Shown: piece by piece, positions 1 through 4,848 of the stretch
Layout: each line of letters begins with the position of its first letter
Position numbering within the stretch: position 1 is the first letter of the stretch
Assembly (NCBI GenBank): GCA_937885735.1
Contig: CALABN010000069.1
Location: 1 to 6,271 of the forward strand
DNA length: 6,271 nucleotides
Direction: 5' to 3'
DNA from: an uncultured Bacteroidota bacterium
GTDB taxonomy: Bacteria; Bacteroidota; Bacteroidia; Bacteroidales; SZUA-534
The notes under the pieces: generated by a model
What the model was told of the DNA's origin: nothing
The model's input: only the letters and a program-made list of their open reading frames with translations
Databases searched by the model: none
Program-made: the position numbers and the translations under genes

Positions 1-64
1 GTCCTGGTTTAGCGTCTCCACCAGGAAGTTCCATCTTCACGACTTTTGCGATTTTTTTACTCAC
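1..64 (-). CDS. rplK: 50S ribosomal protein L11, N-terminal fragment (runs off the left edge)
   Basis: The minus strand from a GTG at 62-64 reads MSKKIAKVVKMELPGGDAKP and continues off the window. This is the N-terminal strand of ribosomal protein L11 (family pattern KxxKVVKLQIPAGKANPxPPVGPALG). L11 binds 23S rRNA at the GTPase-associated centre of the large subunit, and rplK normally lies just ahead of rplA (L1). Only 21 full codons are present. The GTG start is supported by an AGGAGG eight bases upstream, by the match to the usual L11 N-terminus beginning there, and by a structured leader and promoter further upstream. A longer minus-strand reading frame covers 57-245 but resembles no protein and crosses the leader. 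The short length limits certainty, but the motif is distinctive. Confidence 0.85.
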   Translation of the reverse strand, partial: MSKKIAKVVKMELPGGDAKPG

Positions 65-72
65 GTGACTTT

Positions 73-78
73 CCTCCT
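73..78 (-). promoter_or_regulatory. Shine-Dalgarno site of rplK
   Basis: The minus strand reads AGGAGG with eight bases between it and the GTG at 62-64. It fixes the non-ATG start of rplK. It also shows that the left block comes from an organism that uses strong Shine-Dalgarno sites, unlike the right block. Confidence 0.85.
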
Positions 79-95
79 TTTTTGAATGTCCGTGT

Positions 96-128
96 AGTGG
101 TCAATGAGTGAACCGCCACTCTTCCACT
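96..128 (-). promoter_or_regulatory. Predicted L1-binding hairpin in the rplK leader
   Basis: Read on the minus strand, the leader folds into an outer stem AGTGG/CCACT (128-124 with 100-96), an asymmetric internal loop AAG/CATTGA (123-121 and 106-101), an inner stem AGTG/CACT (120-117 with 110-107) and a GCGGTT loop. A short G-rich helix (GTGG/CCAC) next to an uneven internal loop with a purine-rich short side is the known shape of the L1 target. That target occurs in 23S rRNA (GGUGGGAG facing UGAAAUACCACC) and in L11-L1 operon mRNAs, where free L1 represses translation. The fold is read directly from the sequence; the L1 role is inferred from structure and from position 17 bases upstream of the ribosome binding site. 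Confidence 0.6.
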
Positions 129-140
129 TACAGGTACCTT

Positions 141-162
141 CTCACACACGTATAGGTGCGAG
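141..162 (-). promoter_or_regulatory. Second hairpin in the rplK leader
   Basis: On the minus strand CTCGCAC (162-156) can pair with GTGTGAG (147-141), giving seven pairs including one G-U, around an eight-base loop. It lies between the predicted transcription start and the L1-like hairpin. No U-tract follows, so it is not an intrinsic terminator. It may stabilise the 5' end of the leader or be part of a larger fold. Its function is unknown. Confidence 0.35.
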
Positions 163-177
163 TCGGTATGCTTGTTA

Positions 178-207
178 ATACTACTATATGTACATGTACG
201 AATGCAA
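178..207 (-). promoter_or_regulatory. Predicted sigma70-type promoter of rplK
   Basis: On the minus strand a -35-like TTGCAT (207-202) is followed, after 18 bases, by a -10-like TAGTAT (183-178). Transcription would start near 171-172 and produce a leader of about 107 bases before the GTG, which contains both hairpins described here. Each box departs from consensus by two positions or fewer, but the surrounding DNA is AT-rich, so chance matches are possible. Confidence 0.45.
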
Positions 208-337
208 GATTTTTTTAAATAAATTTTGGAAAGACGTGCAATCATGCATAAACCAAAAAAGACATTTTAAGGAAAAAAAGATTTTTATTTTTTATCACTA
301 ATTCACATTCATTCAGTCTATTTATTTTGGATTGTCG

Positions 338-366
338 TATATGGTCTTATTAATTAAAACCATATA
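338..366. repeat. 29-base dyad symmetry between rplK and trkH
   Basis: Perfect arms TATATGGT (338-345) and ACCATATA (359-366) flank 13 bases that are themselves largely symmetric (further TTA/TAA pairing with two mismatches). The element sits 28 bases upstream of the predicted -35 box of trkH. It could be an operator for a dimeric regulator. As RNA it would be a weak AT-rich hairpin without a proper T-tract, so a terminator is less likely. No specific regulator can be assigned. Confidence 0.4.
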
Positions 367-393
367 AATCACCATTGATTCAATTAATAAAAT

Positions 394-422
394 TAGACAT
401 TTATAAAATAAAGTTATATAAT
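394..422 (+). promoter_or_regulatory. Predicted sigma70-type promoter of trkH
   Basis: TAGACA (394-399), a 17-base spacer and a perfect TATAAT (417-422) make a near-consensus promoter. The start of transcription would fall around 428-430, only a few bases before the ATG at 433. No Shine-Dalgarno sequence lies between. If this promoter is used, the trkH mRNA is leaderless or almost so. Confidence 0.55.
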
Positions 423-432
423 TCGTTTTGTT

Positions 433-1684
433 ATGGAAGGCGAATATAAAAATCCAAAGAAAATTTCACCAGCCCTATTAGTCATTTTCTCCTTTATTGG
501 AGTTATGCTTATTGGAGCTTTTTTAATTACTACTCCTATAGCAAGAACACCAAAAGCTAGAGAATTATATGGAGACTGGGGTAATTTCGTAGATTCATGT
601 TTTATGGCTACTAGTGCAACTTGCGTTACTGGATTTGACTGCTATCCAATGGGATTGGTTAACACAATTAACTTATTCGGACAGATCGTTTTGTGCATTT
701 GTATGCAAATCGGTGGACTTGGATTTATGACGGTCTTTTTCTTCTTCTTAACATTAATTAGAAAAAAATTATCTTTTGAAGATAGATTCTTTATTTCTCA
801 AGCTGTTAACTCTTCTGATGTAGCAGATGTTAAGAAATTTTTAATTAAAATCCTAGTGACTACAGGAGTAATTGAAGGTATTGGATTCCTTTTAATGCTC
901 GTTCCTATGTTCAGTTTATTTGGTTATAACGGAGAAGCTGTATGGAACGCTTTATTCCACACAGTATCATCATTTAACAATTCTGGATTGGATTTATTTG
1001 GTACCACTAGTTTCATAAGAGAAGGCAACGCCCTTTTAACAGGAATGAAAGATTGGGCATATTATTTCATGTCTACCACTAGTTTAATAATGGTTTTGCT
1101 TGGTGGAATTAGTTACTTTGCTATCTTTGATATTTTCACTCTTAAGAAGAAACCACATCAATGGACATCATTTACTAAGATTGCAATTGTTATGATGTTA
1201 ATTTTAAATATTGGTGGATTCGTTTTCTTTATATTATCTGATGGAATAAAGGGATCTACTAGTATGTCAGCATATGATGCTATATTCTTAGCAATCAGTT
1301 CTAGAACTGCTGGATTTGCTACTTATGACCCATATGCATTATCAACACCAGGAAGAATATTTAATGATATTTTAATGTTTGTTGGTGGATCTCCATTAGG
1401 TACTGCTTCAGGTATTAAAACTACTACTTTATTCATTATTATATTAACTATATTCAACTATTTAAGAGGTGAAAGTGTTCACGCATTTAAGAGATATTAT
1501 TCTAAAGACTTGATTGCTAAGAGTATGTTAGTGTTTATCTCTTCATTATTTATTGTATTAATTGGTTATGTTGTATTAGCGGCATTTGAAAGTAATAATC
1601 CAAATCAAGAAGGTATATTCACCGGAGAAAGATGTTTATTTGAGACAATAAGTGCATTCTCCACTACTGGATTTACCACTCTTA
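433..1684 (+). CDS. trkH: TrkH/KtrB-family potassium uptake channel subunit, 3' end lost at the junction
   Basis: This is the membrane pore subunit of a Trk/Ktr potassium uptake system, which works with a cytoplasmic TrkA/KtrA regulator not seen in this window. All four pore-loop filter regions are visible: TCVTG (residues 63-67), FNNSGL (181-186), RTAGF (291-295) and STTGF (410-414). The family's glycine-rich motif GGSPLGTASGIKT is at 318-330. Hydrophobic helices flank each loop, for example residues 12-33, 82-108, 138-163, 211-234, 249-269 and 363-384. The N-terminus matches the family, with the first helix soon after the ATG. The genuine sequence covers about 417 residues. Family members usually have roughly 450-490, so the last helix after the fourth filter is missing. 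The frame stays open to a TGA at 1816-1818, but the 44 residues after about 1684 are an out-of-frame reading of the neighbouring DUF4159 gene, not TrkH. Tryptophan is encoded by TGG and no in-frame TGA occurs, so a recoded Mycoplasma-type code is not indicated. Confidence 0.9.
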
Positions 1685-1712
1685 TGACTGTTCAACTATC
1701 CGCTGGTACACC
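1680..1712. other. Junction between two unrelated genomes (probable chimeric assembly)
   Basis: TrkH homology in frame 1 ends after the STTGFTTL filter, encoded up to about 1683. In frame 2, DUF4159 coding starts at about 1688 (LFNYPLVHLTGHGNIVF), just after an in-frame TGA at 1685-1687. Base composition changes at the same place: hand counts give 20 G/C in the 60 bases from 1381 and 32 in the 60 bases from 1921. Both genes are interrupted in mid-domain. No inverted repeat, target-site duplication, tRNA or transposase is seen. The exact join is probably within 1684-1690. Confidence 0.85.
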
Positions 1713-2128
1713 TTACTGGCCACGGCAACATTGTTTTTTCAGAATCGGACGTGCTCAACTTGCGCAAATACCTTCTGGCTGGCGGATTCCTGCACATAGA
1801 CAACAACTACGGCATTGAGCAGTACGTTCGTCGAGAGATGAAAAAAGTGTTTCCTGAACAGGATTTTGTGGAACTTCCTTTCAGCCACGACATTTACCAT
1901 ACGGCATATCAATTTGAAAACGGCCTGCCAAAAATCCACGAGCACGACAACCTGCCTCCACAGGGTTTTGGAATACTCATTGACGGAAGGCTTGTTTGCC
2001 TGTTTACACACGAATGCGATTTAGGCGATGGATGGGAAGACATAAGTGTCCACAACGACACTCAAGAGAAACACATAGAGGCTTTGAAAATGGGCGCAAA
2101 CATTGTGAGTTACGTCTTTAGCCACTAA
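1688..2128 (+). CDS. DUF4159 domain protein, C-terminal part (5' end lost at the junction)
   Basis: This frame gives about 146 residues of a DUF4159 protein, a family common in Bacteroidetes. Family landmarks appear in order: LFNYPLVHLTGHGN, a YLLAGGFLHIDNNYG block, REMKKVFP, ELPFSHDIYH, GLPKIHEHD, PPQGFG, the RLVCLFTHE block followed by DLGDGWED, and the closing MGANIVSYVF. Full-length members are around 210-230 residues, often with an export signal, so the first third is missing. The GTG at 1751 is not the real start, because conserved family sequence lies upstream of it. The molecular function is not established; the family is thought to have a glutamine-amidotransferase-like fold. The stop TAA (2126-2128) lies in the loop of a hairpin shared with the convergent gene that ends at 2132. 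Confidence 0.85.
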   Translation: MFNYPLVHLTGHGNIVFSESDVLNLRKYLLAGGFLHIDNNYGIEQYVRREMKKVFPEQDFVELPFSHDIYHTAYQFENGLPKIHEHDNLPPQGFGILIDGRLVCLFTHECDLGDGWEDISVHNDTQEKHIEALKMGANIVSYVFSH

Positions 2129-2136
2129 AGGCTAAA
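2117..2136. terminator. Hairpin across two convergent stop codons, possible bidirectional terminator
   Basis: TTTAGCC (2117-2123) and GGCTAAA (2130-2136) form a perfect seven-pair stem around the six-base loop ACTAAA. The plus-strand TAA stop of the DUF4159 gene is in the loop. The minus-strand TAG stop of the facing gene is in the right arm. The genes are separated by only three bases, so the hairpin is well placed to end transcription both ways. Neither side has a clear U-tract, so it could act instead as an mRNA 3'-end stabiliser. Confidence 0.45.
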
Positions 2137-2584
2137 AACCAATTTTAGGTGTCACCATATCCTCTATCAGGATACCAATGCAACCTTTTGTATTTTCCTC
2201 AACATCAAGGCGGTTAGGCGCAGTCAACGTTATCTCGATAGTGTTTGACTTACGGCACGAGAACTCGAGGTTTGCGTTGTAATTGTCCTGTGAATTGTCA
2301 TAAAAGATTTTTCCTTCCTCGTCGCGTAACACAAACGACACAACGCCGTTATAGAGCGAATCGGAACAAATGGTGATGCGGTAATCCTTGCCTTGATACA
2401 TCTGCAACTGCACACACTTGCTTTCACCAGGCAGAAACGCATAACTTACAGAGGCATTGTTCACCGAATAAGAGAACTTGCTTTTTTCTGGTTGGCAGTT
2501 TTTCCTATGGAAATCAAAACAGTCCTGCGCACTTGCCGAAAGACCGACAGACAACAGCAAAACCGATATGGCAAGGCGAATCAT
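2132..2584 (-). CDS. Small secreted protein of unknown function, four-cysteine family (paralog B)
   Basis: This is a 150-residue protein. The signal peptide is residues 1-19, with likely cleavage ASA/QDC, so the product should be periplasmic or secreted. It is a clear paralog of the gene at 2584-3108. Both have a C-x7-C pair near the mature N-terminus (C22, C30), a G-K/R-DYR motif followed by Cys (66-73), YDNS (95-98), and a C-terminal GCIGILIE...M.TPK.GF ending (134-150, with C135). The four shared cysteines could form two disulfides; C57 and C110 are extra. I recognise this as a recurrent Bacteroidetes family without known function. The ATG at 2584-2582 was chosen because it starts the signal peptide and overlaps the upstream TGA by one base (TGATG), which suggests translational coupling. 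A longer frame from 2635 would add 17 residues unlike a signal sequence and overlap the upstream gene. Confidence 0.8.
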   Translation of the reverse strand: MIRLAISVLLLSVGLSASAQDCFDFHRKNCQPEKSKFSYSVNNASVSYAFLPGESKCVQLQMYQGKDYRITICSDSLYNGVVSFVLRDEEGKIFYDNSQDNYNANLEFSCRKSNTIEITLTAPNRLDVEENTKGCIGILIEDMVTPKIGF

Positions 2585-3108
2585 CAGAATCCCTTGACAG
2601 GTGTAATCATATGCTCGACAAGAATGCCGATACAACCCATTTCAGTGTCCTTCTTAACGAGCACCAAATCCTCGTTACCCTCCGATTCTGCGAAACGGCT
2701 TGTTCCAGGAACTGAAATCTCCACATATAAATCACGTGTCTGTGTCACTGTAAATTCAAATTCAGATGCAAAACCGTCGTCAGAGTTGTCGTAAAGAGGT
2801 TCATCTGTTTCAGCATCAATAAGTCGCATAACTATGCCCTCGCCCAAGACCTCATCGTGGCAGAACGACACCCTGTAGTCGCGACCATTATAAATGGTGA
2901 TTGGAATGCGTGAAGTCTGGCCTTTGACAAACAAGGCACTGCGCGACTCGTCGACAACAACACGATAATAAATGTTCTTGCTAATTGCGCAACTATCCTT
3001 GTGGTAACCCCAACATCTGCGCATTGAATAGTCGTTTGTCTGTGACATACCCACAAGTGGACACATAACTATCAGCAACAAAATCACTTTCAACAATTTT
3101 TTACTCAT
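2584..3108 (-). CDS. Small secreted protein of unknown function, four-cysteine family (paralog A)
   Basis: This 174-residue protein has a hydrophobic signal peptide (residues 4-22, likely cleavage VGMS/QTN). The mature part carries C32-x7-C40, GQTSRIPITIYNGRDYR followed by C83, YDNSDD (106-111), a beta-rich segment (EFEFTVTQTRDLYVEISVP) and the C-terminal GCIGILVEHMITPVKGF (158-174, with C159). The same four cysteines and order appear in the downstream paralog. Compared with it, this copy has about 14 more residues between the ISVP segment and GCIG (ESEGNEDLVLVKK). The repeated beta-strand pattern suggests a small extracytoplasmic beta-sandwich; that is inference. It starts four bases after the stop of the gene upstream and overlaps the next gene by one base, so it is part of the regulator-led operon. 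The function is unknown. Confidence 0.8.
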   Translation of the reverse strand: MSKKLLKVILLLIVMCPLVGMSQTNDYSMRRCWGYHKDSCAISKNIYYRVVVDESRSALFVKGQTSRIPITIYNGRDYRVSFCHDEVLGEGIVMRLIDAETDEPLYDNSDDGFASEFEFTVTQTRDLYVEISVPGTSRFAESEGNEDLVLVKKDTEMGCIGILVEHMITPVKGF

Positions 3109-3112
3109 CGTG

Positions 3113-3517
3113 CTAATTTGTGAACGTTATTTTAATAGTACGGGTTGACGGACTAGCCATCCTTCCATCTATAGTGCGCAAAATTATATCTTTTAGGTAA
3201 AAAAACTTAAAAATCGACTCTTTATTTGTCAACTGATATTTAACCTCGTCAGATAGGGCGTTTCCGTCGTTTTTCAGGTTGATTTTTTGGTCCAAGGAAA
3301 AGGCGCTGACAGTAAAACTCTCAACAACCAGTCCATTTTTGTTGACAAAAACGGTGTCGTTTTCAACCAACTGGTTTCTATTGATAATGAATTTCTCGTC
3401 GTCAATCAGCGAACCGCCAACAATAAGCAACGTATCGTTGTCAGTGAATACGCGACTGTTTTGGGCGCACAAAGGCAACGACAGCAGGAAAAAGGCAACA
3501 AAAAACGGGAAACGCAT
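3113..3517 (-). CDS. Small secreted protein, possible GldM C-terminal-like domain
   Basis: This 134-residue protein has an N-terminal signal peptide (residues 1-18, cleavage probably LCA/QNS; the -1 residue is wrong for a lipobox at C17, so a lipoprotein is unlikely). The mature region opens with short beta-type segments (DTLLIVGG, DTVFVNKNG). It ends with a stretch resembling the last domain of GldM, the gliding/type IX secretion protein: VVESFTVSAF, then DGNALSDEVKYQL, FKFFYLKDI, DGR and STRTIKITF. GldM ends with a comparable order (N.N.L......L, a hydrophobic F.NI/DI strand, GPDG...R, and a final .ISFKI strand). The similarity is weak and rests on reading alone, so the function is not established. 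It starts eight bases after the regulator's stop codon. Confidence 0.7.
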   Translation of the reverse strand: MRFPFFVAFFLLSLPLCAQNSRVFTDNDTLLIVGGSLIDDEKFIINRNQLVENDTVFVNKNGLVVESFTVSAFSLDQKINLKNDGNALSDEVKYQLTNKESIFKFFYLKDIILRTIDGRMASPSTRTIKITFTN

Positions 3518-3525
3518 AACAAAGC

Positions 3526-4194
3526 CTAGCCTAACTCGCTCAATTTCTGCAACAATTCCTTGTCGGCAATCTTCAGGTTCTTGCCTTCAATATTTACAAT
3601 CTTGTCGTTATGCAGTTCCTTCATAATGCGAATGGCGCTTTCCGTTGACATACCGCAAAAATCGGCAACGTCACGGCGGGTCAACTGCATATTGAATTCG
3701 TCCGACTCATAAACATTCTTTGACAAATGAAGTATGGCATCGGCGATTCGTCCATTCAACTGTTTCTGCGTAAGGCTGATGACACGTTCCATAGCATCGC
3801 CGTTCTCCTTGTTGAGTTGGGCTATCACCCTTTCGGCGAAGTTTGAATTTTCACGAATCAACTGCTTCACAACTTCGGCATTGACCGATATTACGGAAGA
3901 CTGACCGATGCTGGCCACTGTGAAATTGAATACACCCTTGTTGTACAACGATGAAAGTCCGACAATTTCGCCTGGCTTGACAAAACGCATAATCAAGTTC
4001 TCCTCCTTGTATTCCATATATGCCTTCATCAAGCCCTTGTCGACAAAGTAAACATTCGAAGCAAACGCACCTTGTTTGCAAATAGTTTCTGCCTTGTTAT
4101 AATTCAGGCTTACACAATTACCTTCGACCAATTTCAATTGAGCATCAGTCAACTGGTCGAACCACGGTGAAAAAAGTTCCTTACTAACTTGCAT
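3526..4194 (-). CDS. Crp/Fnr-family transcriptional regulator
   Basis: This 222-residue protein has the family's two domains. The N-terminal cyclic-nucleotide-binding-like beta barrel spans about residues 15-115 (TICKQGAFASNVYFVDKG at 37-54, KPGEIVGLSSL at 73-83). A long dimer helix (about 112-135) leads to a C-terminal winged helix-turn-helix (LTRRDVADFCGMSTESAIRI at 171-190, wing to about 215). The phosphate-binding cassette lacks the usual arginine of cAMP binders: after GEIVGLSSL it reads YNKGVFNFTVAS. It also has only three scattered cysteines (27, 39, 180), so neither cAMP sensing nor an Fnr-type iron-sulfur cluster is indicated. The ligand is unknown. The ATG at 4194-4192 begins the conserved protein; an upstream extension to 4338 is AT-rich, poorly protein-like and not conserved in this family. 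It heads a four-gene minus-strand operon and is divergent from the receiver gene at 4430. Confidence 0.88.
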   Translation of the reverse strand: MQVSKELFSPWFDQLTDAQLKLVEGNCVSLNYNKAETICKQGAFASNVYFVDKGLMKAYMEYKEENLIMRFVKPGEIVGLSSLYNKGVFNFTVASIGQSSVISVNAEVVKQLIRENSNFAERVIAQLNKENGDAMERVISLTQKQLNGRIADAILHLSKNVYESDEFNMQLTRRDVADFCGMSTESAIRIMKELHNDKIVNIEGKNLKIADKELLQKLSELG

Positions 4195-4231
4195 AATTAT
4201 TATGGCGTATTCTAATATTAGTTTTGTAAAA

Positions 4232-4273
4232 TCACGAATCAAAAACGGCTCGTGAAATTCGCAAAAATTCGCA
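4232..4273. repeat. Inverted and direct short repeats between the divergent regulator and receiver genes
   Basis: The 235-base gap between the Crp/Fnr gene and the receiver gene holds TCACGA (4232-4237) and its inverse TCGTGA (4250-4255) with 12 bases between. Immediately after, AAATTCGCA occurs twice at a 10-base step (4255-4263 and 4265-4273), close to one helical turn. These could be protein-binding sites in the shared control region, or part of the regulator's 5' leader. The rest of the gap is AT-rich. I found no convincing Bacteroidetes promoter reading toward the regulator gene. Confidence 0.3.
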
Positions 4274-4364
4274 TTGTGAATATACTTATTGTTTTTGACA
4301 GTGCCAACAAAAATTATGTAAAAAAAACTTTTTCCCACTTTTCGACGAAAAAAAGACCAATACC

Positions 4365-4395
4365 TTTATCCAATTACACATCTTTATTATCTTTG
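4365..4395 (+). promoter_or_regulatory. Bacteroidetes-type promoter of the receiver gene
   Basis: TATCTTTG (4388-4395) is a full match to the Bacteroidetes -7 consensus TAnnTTTG. TTTA (4365-4368), one base off the -33 TTTG, lies 19 bases upstream, the expected spacing. The ATG is 34 bases downstream. AAGGA (4417-4421), eight bases before the ATG, may serve as ribosome binding site. Confidence 0.7.
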
Positions 4396-4429
4396 TATAA
4401 TTCACATACAGGTCAAAAGGATATTTTTT

Positions 4430-4807
4430 ATGAGTAACGAAAAACAAACCATCCTGTTAGTTGACGATTCGTCGACCAACAACATATTGTTGCAAGCAGT
4501 GCTTGAGCAAAATGGCTATGCCACTGAAGTCGCTTTTTCGGGCAAGGAAGCCCTCAAGATTTTGGGCAAGAAGCAACACATAGATGCAATTCTTTTAGAC
4601 CTAATGATGCCAGAAATGTCGGGCTACGATGTGCTTGAAGCAGTAAAGGGCAATCCTTCGACTGCAAAGATACCAGTAATGATTGTCAGCGCCGACAGCG
4701 AAAAGGAAGACGCTGAAAAGGCATTGAAAATGGGCGCCGATTTCTTCTTTGAAAAGCCTCTCAAGTTAAACGAGGTTGTGGCAAAGGTCAAGGAAATGCT
4801 TGCCTAA
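4430..4807 (+). CDS. Stand-alone CheY-like response regulator receiver protein
   Basis: This 125-residue protein is a single receiver (REC) domain with no output domain. The phosphorylation site is complete: acidic pair D12-D13, phospho-acceptor D57 in LLDLMMP, switch S87 in MIVSADS, and K109 in FFEKP. Such single-domain regulators act by protein-protein contact downstream of a histidine kinase; none is in the window, so the partner is unknown. The LLDLMMPEMSGYDVLE segment and the P-STAKIPVMIVSA loop are typical of receivers related to hybrid histidine kinases. A good Bacteroidetes promoter precedes it, and the ABC-F gene starts 41 bases after its stop with no obvious separate promoter, so the two may be cotranscribed. 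Confidence 0.93.
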   Translation: MSNEKQTILLVDDSSTNNILLQAVLEQNGYATEVAFSGKEALKILGKKQHIDAILLDLMMPEMSGYDVLEAVKGNPSTAKIPVMIVSADSEKEDAEKALKMGADFFFEKPLKLNEVVAKVKEMLA

Positions 4808-4848
4808 ACTGTTTCCATTTCGCATCAAGATAGATTTTACTCATTATA

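Noticed and set aside
57..245. Minus-strand 62-codon open frame across the rplK leader
   Set aside because: It overlaps the L11 start in another frame, its sequence looks like translated structured RNA (many Cys, Thr, His), and it has no ribosome binding site; the leader explanation fits better.
1003..1090. Repeated ACTAGT and CCACTAGTTT words in trkH
   Set aside because: They encode recurring Thr-Ser/Thr-Thr-Ser segments in a codon-biased AT-rich gene; spacing is irregular and nothing suggests a repeat element.
1751..2128. DUF4159 gene taken as starting at the GTG at 1751
   Set aside because: Family-conserved sequence (TGHGNIVF and LFNYPL) lies in frame upstream of this GTG, so the gene is a 5'-truncated fragment rather than a complete short gene.
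2585..2635. N-terminal extension of the last operon gene to an ATG at 2635
   Set aside because: It would precede the signal peptide with 17 unrelated residues and overlap the upstream gene by 52 bases; the TGATG coupling at 2582-2586 gives a better start.
4195..4338. N-terminal extension of the Crp/Fnr regulator to an ATG at 4338
   Set aside because: The added 48 residues are low-complexity translation of AT-rich intergenic DNA containing repeats, and the family's usual N-terminus begins at the ATG at 4194.
4831..4838. TAGATTTT as a promoter -7 box for the ABC-F gene
   Set aside because: It misses the final G of TAnnTTTG and no TTTG lies at the required spacing upstream, so cotranscription with the receiver gene is more likely.
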